Shown here in pieces: positions 41,321-50,656 of a stretch of 64,000 nucleotides of DNA; the first letter of the stretch is position 1; the number at the start of each line of letters is the position of its first letter. The stretch covers positions 2,986,501 through 3,050,500 of the forward strand of contig NZ_CP029064.1 in assembly GCF_003076275.1 (NCBI RefSeq). The letters are read 5' to 3'. The DNA comes from Microbulbifer sp. A4B17. GTDB taxonomy: Bacteria > Pseudomonadota > Gammaproteobacteria > Pseudomonadales > Cellvibrionaceae. The position numbers and the translations under genes were made by a program. The notes beneath the pieces were generated by a model. The model was not told the DNA's origin, ran no database searches, and saw nothing but the letters and a program-made list of their open reading frames with translations.

Positions 41321-42643
41321 TCACACCTCCCCCACTGACCTTTCGTACTCAGCCAGTGCTCCCCATACAGAAAGTACAGCGCGGTTGTAATCGCTATTTG
41401 CATGAAAAAGCTGTTTTTCTGCCTCCAATACATCTGTCAAAAGGGCAGATTGCTCTCGATAACGATTTGTCATTACACGCACTTTTTCCCGATAAGCTGT
41501 CTGTAGTTGCCTGGCAACACCCACAGACTCTTGGGTAGTACGCAAACGACGTAAGCTTTGGCGCACCTCTATTTCTATCCGGTTTCGGACCTCCTCTGAT
41601 TTTTTCTCAGATTCGATAATTTTATTGGCGCGGCTGGATAGCTCATCTCGTTTCCGCCCCCAGTCAAAAAATTCCCAACGCATTTCAAGAGCAATAAAAG
41701 CTTCAGCATCAGGGATCAATCTAACGTCGTAGAGTTTTAGGTATTCAATACTCAAATCTACATCGGGAATATACTCAGATTTTTTGATATCGTAGCTGTA
41801 TTCAGCCTTTTCGATCGATAACTCCGATTCAGCAAGATCCGGGCGCTGCTCAAAAGCAAGACCCAACGACGTTTCTACATCAAACGTTAAATGGTAGGGA
41901 TTTGGAAGACTCTGAATATTAAATGGCGTTTCGACATCCCGATCCATCAAGGCATTAAGACGCTCCTTCGCCGTAGCCATCTCATCGGTAAGTCGCTGAC
42001 GTTCCAGCTTGCGCTGAGCCAGGCGAGCGCGTACATCCAGGAGTTCATATTCAAGGGCAACTTGCTGGGCTACATAGTTTCCCACAAGCTCACTGAGAGA
42101 AGTGAGAAAAATAATGGCCTCATCCACGGCCTGTAAGTCTCCGAGGATTCTACCTATTTCAAAATACTGGACTTTGGTGAGATAGCCTACATCCTGCTGC
42201 ACCAGGCGAACTTTTTCTTCCGCCATTTCGGTGACAACATAGCCCTCACAAATCTCAAGCTCTATGGTGTATAGCTGTGTGATGGGTTGGGTCGCACTGA
42301 CCAAAAAGGACTTGGTTACGCCACTCTCAGAGGTTATCTCTATCTCCTCTGGCGGTATGGGCCCTATAGGAGAATTCTGCACCCACACGCCACGATCAAA
42401 GGTATACCTCTGTCGAGTCAGGTTGTCGATAATGCCCGCTCTCATTTCCAGCCGGGGATAGCGCTTTGTTTTTAATGCCTCTACATCATCCCAAACCTCG
42501 TTGACCTCAAGTGCAGCCGCCTGAACACGCAAATTGGCCGTCACCGCTAAGTCGACAGCGTCTTCCAGGGTCAAAACAGGCTCGCTGGCATAGCTCCAAG
42601 CTCCGCCGCCAGCCAACAATATTGCGAGCGCGCACTCGAACAA
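41321..42643 (-). CDS. TolC-family outer-membrane efflux protein
   Basis: Outer-membrane channel of 440 residues. A short N-terminal hydrophobic signal (CALAILLAGGGAWSYA) is followed by two repeats of the family: LTLEDAVDLAVTANLRVQAA and the second helix set starting at LGLAFEQRPDLAESELSIEKAEY. Long coiled-coil helices with heptad spacing fill the rest. First gene of its operon, which is unusual because most such operons begin with the adaptor. The start (MFECALA) makes the signal peptide short; a longer upstream start was not found. Confidence 0.9.
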   Translation of the reverse strand: MFECALAILLAGGGAWSYASEPVLTLEDAVDLAVTANLRVQAAALEVNEVWDDVEALKTKRYPRLEMRAGIIDNLTRQRYTFDRGVWVQNSPIGPIPPEEIEITSESGVTKSFLVSATQPITQLYTIELEICEGYVVTEMAEEKVRLVQQDVGYLTKVQYFEIGRILGDLQAVDEAIIFLTSLSELVGNYVAQQVALEYELLDVRARLAQRKLERQRLTDEMATAKERLNALMDRDVETPFNIQSLPNPYHLTFDVETSLGLAFEQRPDLAESELSIEKAEYSYDIKKSEYIPDVDLSIEYLKLYDVRLIPDAEAFIALEMRWEFFDWGRKRDELSSRANKIIESEKKSEEVRNRIEIEVRQSLRRLRTTQESVGVARQLQTAYREKVRVMTNRYREQSALLTDVLEAEKQLFHANSDYNRAVLSVWGALAEYERSVGEV

Positions 42644-43007
42644 CGGTCACCTCTATTTCCAGCAACAATTTAAATCTGCTCACTGCGCAAATAAATTTAG
42701 GATCGAGTAAGTATATCTGTTGACAGACTATGGCTGAGCTACTGAGCCCAGTCTGGCGGTTTCCTTCTTATCCCCTTCATCGATATTTGATTTTTAAATA
42801 ACTTCGCTCGCTTTTATTCCATCTACACGCGACTGAAAATTCATTTCTCAAAAGACCGGCCCTCTTGGCGCACTTCACCTATGCCATGAAGTCTCGGCAA
42901 GAAAACTGTCGAGACGCCATAAAGAAGCAACACCTGTCGCTTCCTTTAGCTAGGCTAATAAATGGCGGCAATCAAAACCGTGTTTCTTTGGTTCCGTGGA
43001 TAACCCT
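42644..43007. promoter_or_regulatory. Divergent region between efflux and VTT operons
   Basis: Both operons read away from this region, so their promoters must lie here. A 6-base inverted repeat GTCTCG/CGAGAC with a 13-base loop lies at 42891-42915 on the VTT side. No gene seen. Confidence 0.45.
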
Positions 43008-43715
43008 ATGGCGGTGAAGTTTCTTCCTCTACTGATTCTTGCGGTATGCGCCATCGCCGTAGCCGGGGTTTTGAGTTTACTGGTCTATTTCGATCTGGAT
43101 GACCAGATAATTGGATTGATGCAGTGGCTAAATGAGCGAGGCTGGCAAACAAGCTTGCTATTTATCTTAATCGTGGCCGCGGCAATCGTCTTTTTGCTCC
43201 CTGGCGTCATTTTTACTATGGGGGCAGGATTTGTATTTGGTGTAATAAAAGGAACCCTTCTGGTTATTGCAGGCACTGTACTCGGAGCAACTCTGGCATT
43301 TCTTATCGCACGATACCTTCTCGGCGAAAGGGCCTCCCGATGGGTTATGTCGCATATCAAACCCGCGACTGTCGGCGAGGTGATTCGTCGCGAAGGTTGG
43401 CAAATGATTATGCTGACCCGCCTGGTCCCTCTATTCCCCTTTAAGTTATCGAATTACTTCTTTGGACTGACCCCAGTGCGGCTGCGGGACTTTGTGATCG
43501 GCAATGCCCTGGGGATTATTCCTCTCACTTTACACAATGTTTACATCGGCTCTATCGCCGCAGACCTGACCTCGCTGGGTAAGGTTGAAGAACGCACCCC
43601 CATGCAATGGGGGTTTTACATCGCCGGTTTCGCCCTGGCCGTTATCGCACTGATCGGGCTTACACGCATGGCTCGCCGTGCACTGAAAAGAATTATTAAG
43701 GAAGAGGATCTCTGA
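43008..43715 (+). CDS. VTT-domain (TVP38/TMEM64, DedA-like) membrane protein
   Basis: Inner-membrane protein of 235 residues from ATG 43008 (MAVKFLPLL); a GTG four codons earlier is possible. The VTT domain is clear: FLLPGVIFTMGAGFVFG, re-entrant loop, a glycine-rich segment (GTVLGATLAFLIARYLLGE), and TRLVPLFPFKLSNYFFGLTPVRLRDF with the conserved arginines. Five or six helices. Relatives are implicated in lipid scrambling or undecaprenyl-phosphate flipping. It is the first gene of a four-gene operon and its stop overlaps the next start (TGATG). A lipid substrate role here is inference from relatives and from the glycosyltransferase downstream. Confidence 0.9.
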   Translation: MAVKFLPLLILAVCAIAVAGVLSLLVYFDLDDQIIGLMQWLNERGWQTSLLFILIVAAAIVFLLPGVIFTMGAGFVFGVIKGTLLVIAGTVLGATLAFLIARYLLGERASRWVMSHIKPATVGEVIRREGWQMIMLTRLVPLFPFKLSNYFFGLTPVRLRDFVIGNALGIIPLTLHNVYIGSIAADLTSLGKVEERTPMQWGFYIAGFALAVIALIGLTRMARRALKRIIKEEDL

Positions 43716-45958
43716 TGCCTTGGATGAAATGGCTGCCTTGGCGCTTCTTCGTACGCCGCTTTGCCACTGCTCACGGTTTCCTTGATCCACTCACATTGAT
43801 GGCGCACCTACAGCGCTTTGCCGAGCCATCAGAAGTGAGTGAACCCATCGAACTGCTTCGAGCAGGTGCGGTATTTCACGCTCGAGCGCTGATCAACAGC
43901 AAGGTGATCCAGCACAACCTGGACTGGGTGTGGCCCTACTGGATTCAACGCCAGTTTGATCCACATGACAAGTCGTTTATCCCCCGAGCCTTTTCGATTA
44001 GCCACTGCAATCTGAGCCACCGCAATTGGACCGCTGTGGGTATACCGGACTGTGAGGAATTGCCGATAGTAGACCCGCGAGGACTGCTTACACCCCACTA
44101 CGATGGCTGGTCTATCGATGCCTGGGTAATCAGTGATAGCGGTGAAGAGCTGATGCCCTCCACCATTGGCTTCTGCACCCAGCACCAGGAACTGGGGAAT
44201 GATATTGCCATAGTTACCGAATCTCACCGCAGGGGGCTCAAGTTGCGCAACAGGGCGTCGGCCAGCCTGCTCCAGGGCCACCCCCGCTGTGTTCTCGAGC
44301 TCAACGCCCATTGTACCGGCGGCGGTTGGTTGATGGTGGTATTGCGCCCCTGCAATCCCGAAGGTGTCAGCTTCGTGCACAAGGTTCGCCTGAGCGATAG
44401 TGGGCGCAGCTGGCTAATTGAAGACAGGGCTGCAGTGGAGTTTAGCCAGCCTGTAGACAAGCACTTGGCATCCAATTACAAGCGCGGCGATATCTACCTG
44501 CACCGATGGGACAAAGAGAGTAGCCGCGAAGGGCTGTGCGAAATTGGTATGGCCTCTGCAGCCGCCATGTTTCGCATTGAGGACCGCAAACCCCGCAAGG
44601 TGGAAGTAGCTATTCCACTGGTCACCGAAGAGAGCAGGCAGCGATCCCCCCTGTGCTGGGAACATGTACTGGAAGGTCACTGCGCCCTGACTGTCCCCGA
44701 CGAAAAGTTTCAGTTTCTGTACGACTCGGCAATACGCACCCTTATCCTCCACTCCCCCAAAGATGTCTACCCGGGGCCCTACACCTACAAGCGGTTTTGG
44801 TTTAGGGATGCGGCGTTTATGATTCAGTCGTTATTGTTTGCCGGACTGATCAACCGTGCTGAGAGAGCGCTGGAGCAATTTCCCCACCGCCAAAAAAGGG
44901 ATGGTTTTTTCCACTCTCAGGACGGTGAGTGGGATTCCAATGGTGAAGCCCTATGGATTTTTAATCTCTATTGTGAATTGACCGGCAGACCACTAAAGCA
45001 GTCCTGGTGTGAACCGATCGTAAAGGGCGCCAAGTGGATAATTGGCAAGCGCCTGCCGAAAGATGGCAGCCCCTGCGGGGGACTCCTGCCCGCAGGATTC
45101 AGTGCAGAACACCTGGGACCCAATGACTGCTATTACTGGGATGACTTCTGGGGCGTCGCCGGGCTACAGTGTGCCGCCAGTATTTGTACACGAGAGGGGA
45201 TGGACGACAATGCCCACCGCTTCAATACCGCTGCAAGCGACTTCCAGCGCACCATTGACCAAAGCCTGCTGGGCGCTCAAGAACGTCTTGGCCGCCCCGC
45301 TATGCCCGCCTCGCCAAACCGGCGCCTGGATGCCGGTGCCATAGGATCAATCGCCGCAGGTTATCCCCTACAGCTTTATTCGCCCGAAGACCCCAGATTA
45401 GTAGATCTGGCGGAATACCTGATGGAAAAGTGCTTTGTCAGTGGCGGCTTTTTCCAGGACATGATCCACTCAGGCATTAACGCCTACCTCACCCTGCACA
45501 TTGCCCAGGTACTGCTTCGCGCTGGAGACCCTCGCTGCATTGACCTTATGCGCAGTGTGGCAGAACTTGCCTCGCCAACGGGGCAGTGGCCCGAGGCCAT
45601 CCACCCCCATTCCCTCGGCGGGTGCATGGGAGACGGTCAACACGCCTGGGCGGCGGCCGAATGGGTGGCGATGCAGCGCAATTGCTTCCTTAGGGAGGAA
45701 CAGGACGCCCTGGTACTGATCTCGGGGCTACCTCCGGAGTGGCTCAAAAGTACAGACTCCAAGCAACTCATCCGCTTCGGGCCCGCACCAACGCGGTTCG
45801 GATTAGTCACTCTGGAGATTCAACCGGGGCCAACGCCCAAAATATCCTGGGCTGCCGATTGGCATGGAAAACCCCCTCCAATCGCCATACAGGCCATCGG
45901 CTTCCGGTCTGTGCTGGTCACAGACGACGCTCAGAGCGTGGAGCTGAGCCCTCAGTGA
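43715..45958 (+). CDS. Six-hairpin glycosidase-like protein (GH15/trehalase-like fold)
   Basis: Large protein of 747 residues, without a signal peptide. The second half (about 345-700) looks like an (alpha/alpha)6-barrel glycosidase: YKRFWFRDAAFMIQSLLFAG near residue 357 carries the W-x-RD-A stretch of glucoamylase-type active sites, followed by GFFHSQDGEWDSNGEALW and, late, GGCMGDGQHAWAAAEW, each resembling barrel helix entries with acidic residues. The first half (about 30-330) is beta-rich and contains a supersandwich-like region. Best guess is a glucoamylase/debranching-like hydrolase or phosphorylase acting in the cytosol. Position between a VTT protein (1-base overlap) and a GT4 enzyme (4-base overlap) suggests the substrate is made by the latter. 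Specific family number not certain. Confidence 0.75.
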   Translation: MPWMKWLPWRFFVRRFATAHGFLDPLTLMAHLQRFAEPSEVSEPIELLRAGAVFHARALINSKVIQHNLDWVWPYWIQRQFDPHDKSFIPRAFSISHCNLSHRNWTAVGIPDCEELPIVDPRGLLTPHYDGWSIDAWVISDSGEELMPSTIGFCTQHQELGNDIAIVTESHRRGLKLRNRASASLLQGHPRCVLELNAHCTGGGWLMVVLRPCNPEGVSFVHKVRLSDSGRSWLIEDRAAVEFSQPVDKHLASNYKRGDIYLHRWDKESSREGLCEIGMASAAAMFRIEDRKPRKVEVAIPLVTEESRQRSPLCWEHVLEGHCALTVPDEKFQFLYDSAIRTLILHSPKDVYPGPYTYKRFWFRDAAFMIQSLLFAGLINRAERALEQFPHRQKRDGFFHSQDGEWDSNGEALWIFNLYCELTGRPLKQSWCEPIVKGAKWIIGKRLPKDGSPCGGLLPAGFSAEHLGPNDCYYWDDFWGVAGLQCAASICTREGMDDNAHRFNTAASDFQRTIDQSLLGAQERLGRPAMPASPNRRLDAGAIGSIAAGYPLQLYSPEDPRLVDLAEYLMEKCFVSGGFFQDMIHSGINAYLTLHIAQVLLRAGDPRCIDLMRSVAELASPTGQWPEAIHPHSLGGCMGDGQHAWAAAEWVAMQRNCFLREEQDALVLISGLPPEWLKSTDSKQLIRFGPAPTRFGLVTLEIQPGPTPKISWAADWHGKPPPIAIQAIGFRSVLVTDDAQSVELSPQ

Positions 45959-47229
45959 ATATTGTCATGCTCACCAATACCTACCTGCCCCATGTGGGCG
46001 GCGTTGCGCACTCTGTCGCGGCCTTTAGTGAGGAGTACCGAAAGCGCGGACATAAAGTCTTGGTAGTGGCACCGGAATTCCCTCAAAAATCTGATGATGA
46101 AGAGCATATTCTGCGAATTCACTCGATCCAGAATTTTAACGGCACCGACTTCTCCATGGCTTTGCCGTTTTCAGGCGTTTTAAATGACGCATTGGATAAA
46201 TTTCGCCCGGATATCATCCATGCTCATCACCCTTTTCTGTTGGGACTAAGTGCTTTGCGAATTTCACGGGAGCGTGAACTGCCCCTGGTTTTTACCCATC
46301 ACACACTGTACGAGCACTATACCCACAATCTGATGGGCGACTCACCAGTCCTTAAACGCTTCGTAATGGAGGTCGCCACCCGCTACGCCAACAAAGCAAA
46401 TCTGGTCCTTGCCCCAAGCATGAGCATTGTGAGATTACTTCGGGAACGAGGAGTACAAACTCCAATCGCAGAGGTGCCTACCGGAGTAGATCCGGAACAA
46501 TACGCCCATGGCAACGGAGCTAAACTCAGAAAACAATTAAAAATACCTGCATCGGCATTTCTGCTGGGCCATTTAGGGCGCTTTGGAAAGGAAAAAAACC
46601 TGATTTTCCTGTGCCAGGCCGTCGCCACATTTTTACAGGAATATCCATCTGCACATTTTCTTCTCGCTGGCAGCGGGCCGCTGGAAGATCAGCTTCGACA
46701 GTTCTTTATCGACAAAAAATTAAGCCAGCGGGTACATATGCCAGGGAAAGTAATCGGAGACGCGCGCCGGGACGTTTACAGCGCCATGGATGTCTTCCTG
46801 TTTAGCTCCACGACAGAAACCCAGGGACTAGTGTTGTCTGAAGCAATGGCCTCCGGAGTGCCAGTGGTCGCCCTGGAAGCCAATGGAACAAGAGATATGT
46901 TGAGGCAGGGCATCAATGGCTGTCTTGTTACAAGAGAAACACTCAATGACTTTGTTGCTGCCATACGCTGGTTCCACAACCTTCCCAGCGATCGCCGCCA
47001 GCAACTGATCAAGGAAGCCAGATCAACAGCCCAGGATTTTTCCATGCAAAGTTGCGCCCAGCGTGCGCTGGATCTCTATCAACCGCTCGTGCATTACAAC
47101 TGGCCGCTTGATAATTCCATTTATGCGAGATGTGTACGCACGGGAAAACTAATCACTATCCAGTGGGAGATTTTTGAAGGCTTCACCGAGGCTGCCGGCG
47201 CAGCTCTAAATCAACCACCAAAGCGTTAG
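45955..47229 (+). CDS. GT4-family glycosyltransferase
   Basis: Retaining GT-B glycosyltransferase of 424 residues. I chose the GTG at 45955, which overlaps the previous stop as GTGA and gives MNIVMLTNTYLPHVGGVA, the typical N-terminus. The acceptor side shows HAHHPFLLG and FTHHTLYEHY; the donor side shows LGRFGKEKN and the E-x7-E motif in TETQGLVLSEAMASGVPVVA. Resemblance is to glycolipid-forming GT4 enzymes (PimB/diacylglycerol glucosyltransferase group), so a lipid acceptor is plausible (inference). The frame is open upstream to 45739, but those residues do not match the family. Confidence 0.9.
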   Translation: MNIVMLTNTYLPHVGGVAHSVAAFSEEYRKRGHKVLVVAPEFPQKSDDEEHILRIHSIQNFNGTDFSMALPFSGVLNDALDKFRPDIIHAHHPFLLGLSALRISRERELPLVFTHHTLYEHYTHNLMGDSPVLKRFVMEVATRYANKANLVLAPSMSIVRLLRERGVQTPIAEVPTGVDPEQYAHGNGAKLRKQLKIPASAFLLGHLGRFGKEKNLIFLCQAVATFLQEYPSAHFLLAGSGPLEDQLRQFFIDKKLSQRVHMPGKVIGDARRDVYSAMDVFLFSSTTETQGLVLSEAMASGVPVVALEANGTRDMLRQGINGCLVTRETLNDFVAAIRWFHNLPSDRRQQLIKEARSTAQDFSMQSCAQRALDLYQPLVHYNWPLDNSIYARCVRTGKLITIQWEIFEGFTEAAGAALNQPPKR

Positions 47230-47239
47230 TCCAGAAACC

Positions 47240-49669
47240 ATGTTAAGCCGTATCGGGCTATCAATCAGACGCTGGCGCCGCCGCCTTAGCCGCAGCGAGT
47301 GGATCACCCGCCTGCTCGGTCTATCCACCAGTCCCCACAGCCCCCATGCTCCCGGGCTGGTTTTAATTCAAATAGATGGTCTCGCTCACCCGGAACTTTT
47401 AAAAGCGCTCGCCCGGGGACGTATGCCATTCCTTAAACGATTAATAAGAAAGGAGCACTATCGCCTGGAACATATGTATCCGGGAGTACCCTCGACAACC
47501 CCAGCCGTGCAGGCGGAGCTTTTTTACGGGGTTCGCCAGGCCGTACCCGCCTTTGGCTTCCTGGTCCATGAAACACAAAAGCTGGGACGAATGTATGACC
47601 CGGAAGTAGCTGCCCTGGTAGAAAAAAGAATTAAGTCACAACACCGCGACCCTCTCTTACGAGGAGGCAGCTGTTATCTCAGTTTATTTAAGGCCGGTAC
47701 AAAGACCGGCGAAGCGCATTTCTGTCCCGCAGATCAGGGATGGGGTCCCGCCCTACGCGAAGCCAGCCCCATGGCAATCGCCATTCTGATTGTTACCAAT
47801 ATCTGGAGCCTTGTTCGCACCACAGCATTAATTTTGATTGAACTGGTTCTATCCCTGGTTGATTGTGTACGCGGGATTATCGCAGGACAAAACCTACTTA
47901 AGGAGCTGATGTTTATCCCCACACGGGTCGCCATCACCATTCTCACTAGAGAGCTATGCACCATGGGGGTGAAAGTTGATATCACCCGCGGCCTGCCGAT
48001 TATTTATATCAACCTGCTCGGTTACGATGAACAATCTCACCGACGCGGGCCAAAATCAGCATTCGCCCACTGGGTATTGAAAGGTATAGATAGTGCGATA
48101 GCCAAAATCTGGAAGGCTGCACACAGCTCCGAACGGAGACACTACGATGTGTGGATTTTTTCAGACCACGGCCAGGAACAAACCGTGGCCTATGAGGAAG
48201 TGAATGGGCGCAACCTTGGCGACGCCCTTTCGGAAGCCCTATCCAGCTTGCCTTCAGCACCGCAAATCAAGTCCACCAGCATCCCCAAAAAAGTGCGCTT
48301 CGAAAGGGCGCGCCTGTTCGGCAGTGAGTGGATGGATAAGCGCAGTATCGAGCAGGAATCCGAAAAAGAGGGCGATAAGGCTCCAACTGCCATAGCTGCA
48401 CTGGGGCCCATCGCCATGCTGTACAACATCGACCTGAATGGCTCCAGTCGCGCCGATGCCGCAAAAAAGATGGTGGAGCAGGCCAAGGTACCGCTGGTGC
48501 TCTATCTGGAAGACCCAGGCTCCCCAGCATCTTCCCCAGTACACGGCTGGTGGAAAGATGGACCGATCAAACTTCCTGAGGACGGCCGGATGTTAATGGG
48601 GGATGAGCACCCCTACCCAATTGAGGCCGCCGAAGATATGGCCAACCTTTGCCGGCATCCAGATTCCGGCGACTTTATGATTTACGGCTGGTGTGCCGGT
48701 ATGCGGCAACCCATGACTTTCGCCATGGAGAACGGCAGCCATGGAGGCTCTGGTCCCAATGAGACCCATGCCTTTGCCCTGATGCCAGAGGATATCCAAC
48801 CCCCAGATCCCAGCCGGGGATACTGGCGCCCGCAAGATCTACGCTCCACAGCCAGGGCCTACCTCCGTGGCGCCCGCCCCATGAGGGTGGATGCCCACAG
48901 AATGCCGAAAACCGTTCTGCGCATCATGACCTACAACGTGCACAGCTGCCGAGGTCTCGATGGCAAGCTGTCGCCACAGCGGATTGCTCGGGTCATCGCT
49001 CGCTATCGTCCAGATGTAGTGGCTTTGCAAGAACTGGATGTGATGCGCAAACGCACTGGCGGCCTCGACCAGGCAGAAAGGCTTGCCCGCCTGCTGGCAA
49101 TGGACCTCCACTTCCAACCCACAATAAACATGAAAGAAGAGCGCTACGGTGACGCCATACTCACCCACCTTCCTGCCCGCCTTATCAAGAAGGGGATTTT
49201 ACCTGGCCCGCCGGGTGGCAAGGGAGGGCTTTTCAACCCAGCTGCCGACGAACCGCGCGGCGCGATTTGGGTCGAAATCGAAACCAATGGCGAGCCCATC
49301 CAGATCATTAACACCCATCTGGGGCTCTCCCGTGCAGAGCGGCTGCGTCAGGTGGATGCCCTGCTCGGGCCCGAGTGGCTCAGCAACCCCCGCTGCACAG
49401 GGGAAAGAGTGCTGTTGGGGGACTTTAACGCATTGCCCAATTCTGCTGAGTGTAAGCGCATGGGGGGCTATTTGCGCGATGCCCAGGAACAGGCGCCCCG
49501 CCACACACCCAAAGGTACCTTTCTCAAGGTGCGGATTGATCATATATTCCTGAGTGCAGGACTCAATGTTAAAAAGGTACGGGTACCCAGGACATCATTG
49601 ACCCGTCAAGCCTCAGACCACCTGCCATTGATCGTGGATATCGACCTGACCACTAAGGGTGGCAAATAA
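47240..49669 (+). CDS. Fusion of alkaline-phosphatase-superfamily and EEP phosphodiesterase domains
   Basis: Protein of 809 residues with two hydrolase domains. Residues about 35-555 form an alkaline phosphatase/phosphodiesterase domain: metal aspartate in LIQIDGLAH, nucleophile threonine in PSTTPAVQAE, NLLGYDEQSHRRGP, WIFSDHGQEQ and a late ENGSHGG histidine. Two hydrophobic helices at about 177-217 (AIAILIVTNIWSLVRTTALI...) are inserted in this domain. Residues about 560-809 form an endonuclease/exonuclease/phosphatase domain with all catalytic blocks: TYNVHSC, ALQELD, YGDAILTHLP, NTHLGLS, LGDFNALP, and SDHLPL. Both active sites seem complete. It starts 10 bases after the GT4 gene. It may cleave phosphodiester or phosphomonoester bonds of a lipid head group; this is inference. 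Confidence 0.88.
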   Translation: MLSRIGLSIRRWRRRLSRSEWITRLLGLSTSPHSPHAPGLVLIQIDGLAHPELLKALARGRMPFLKRLIRKEHYRLEHMYPGVPSTTPAVQAELFYGVRQAVPAFGFLVHETQKLGRMYDPEVAALVEKRIKSQHRDPLLRGGSCYLSLFKAGTKTGEAHFCPADQGWGPALREASPMAIAILIVTNIWSLVRTTALILIELVLSLVDCVRGIIAGQNLLKELMFIPTRVAITILTRELCTMGVKVDITRGLPIIYINLLGYDEQSHRRGPKSAFAHWVLKGIDSAIAKIWKAAHSSERRHYDVWIFSDHGQEQTVAYEEVNGRNLGDALSEALSSLPSAPQIKSTSIPKKVRFERARLFGSEWMDKRSIEQESEKEGDKAPTAIAALGPIAMLYNIDLNGSSRADAAKKMVEQAKVPLVLYLEDPGSPASSPVHGWWKDGPIKLPEDGRMLMGDEHPYPIEAAEDMANLCRHPDSGDFMIYGWCAGMRQPMTFAMENGSHGGSGPNETHAFALMPEDIQPPDPSRGYWRPQDLRSTARAYLRGARPMRVDAHRMPKTVLRIMTYNVHSCRGLDGKLSPQRIARVIARYRPDVVALQELDVMRKRTGGLDQAERLARLLAMDLHFQPTINMKEERYGDAILTHLPARLIKKGILPGPPGGKGGLFNPAADEPRGAIWVEIETNGEPIQIINTHLGLSRAERLRQVDALLGPEWLSNPRCTGERVLLGDFNALPNSAECKRMGGYLRDAQEQAPRHTPKGTFLKVRIDHIFLSAGLNVKKVRVPRTSLTRQASDHLPLIVDIDLTTKGGK

Positions 49670-49847
49670 TCGATCACGCCCCATCGAGTCTCCCATACAT
49701 CACAGCTGAGAAGCTGCCAATAGCACTTGAAAAATGCCCTACAACCCCCACAATAATCGGAGAATATTTGATTAAATCCTTTAAAAATATAGGGTTTTTA
49801 TGAATTCATACAGACTGGCAGACGGACACTAAAAGGGTTTTCCCGAC

Positions 49848-49876
49848 TTGAAGGTCCCCACTGCGAGCTATATGAT
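49848..49876 (+). promoter_or_regulatory. Sigma-70 promoter upstream of the YccA-like gene
   Basis: TTGAAG and TATGAT with exactly 17 bases between, 31 bases before the start codon. A ribosome site (AGGAGT) lies just before the ATG. Confidence 0.6.
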
Positions 49877-49907
49877 TCTTCTATCACTTAATAGCAGGAG
49901 TCGCTAA

Positions 49908-50591
49908 ATGCAACCGCAAGCTTATACTCAAACCCGCGCACTGGATCGCTCGGAATCGGCGAAGGTGTTGCGCAATACCTATGCCTTACTGGCAATGACT
50001 GTTCTCTTCAGTGCCGTTACCGCCGGCATTTCCATGGCTGTTGGCATGGGTCGCGGCATGAGCCTGGTCTGTTCCCTCGGAGCCCTGGCCCTGATCTGGT
50101 TCGTATTGCCACGCACCGCAAACTCCGGCGCAGGTGTTGGCGTAGTCTTCGCATTCACCGGACTACTGGGCGCCTCCATTGGCCCGTTGCTTAACCACTA
50201 TCTGGGCTTGGCTGGTGGCGGCCAAATTGTAATGCAGGCCTTGGGTACTACCGCCCTGATTTTCTTCGCGCTGTCTGCCTACGTGCTGACTACCCGCAAG
50301 GACTTCAGCTTTATGGGCGGCTTTTTGTTTGTTGGTCTGATAGCTGTACTGGTATGTTTCCTCGGCGTGATCGTCGCTGGCTTCTTCGGCATCCACATGC
50401 CGCTGTTTAGCGTTGCCCTGAGCGGCGTTGTTGCCCTGCTGATGTCTGGCTTCATCCTCTACGATACCAGCCGTATCATCAACGGTGGCGAGACCAACTA
50501 CCTGATGGCGACTGCCTCCCTGTACCTGAACATCTTCAACCTGTTCACCAGCCTGCTGCACATCCTTGGATTCGCATCCTCTGACGACTAA
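49908..50591 (+). CDS. Bax inhibitor-1/YccA family membrane protein
   Basis: Integral membrane protein of 227 residues with seven hydrophobic helices. The family signature near the end, FILYDTSRIINGGETNYLMATASLYLNIFNLF, including the D-T-S-R and the L-D/N-I-x-N-L-F part, is intact. E. coli YccA modulates FtsH proteolysis of SecY; the same role here is inference. It precedes tusDCBE with a terminator in between; in E. coli yccA also lies beside a tus gene (tusE), so this neighbourhood is conserved. Confidence 0.94.
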   Translation: MQPQAYTQTRALDRSESAKVLRNTYALLAMTVLFSAVTAGISMAVGMGRGMSLVCSLGALALIWFVLPRTANSGAGVGVVFAFTGLLGASIGPLLNHYLGLAGGGQIVMQALGTTALIFFALSAYVLTTRKDFSFMGGFLFVGLIAVLVCFLGVIVAGFFGIHMPLFSVALSGVVALLMSGFILYDTSRIINGGETNYLMATASLYLNIFNLFTSLLHILGFASSDD

Positions 50592-50616
50592 GCAACAGCT
50601 TTGTTGAGCAAGTCAC

Positions 50617-50642
50617 AATGCCCCGCACTGCGGGGCATTTTA
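50617..50642 (+). terminator. Intrinsic terminator after the YccA-like gene
   Basis: Stem AATGCCCCGCA/TGCGGGGCATT with minimal loop, followed by T residues. Confidence 0.8.
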
Positions 50643-50656
50643 CTATTTGGCCCCCT

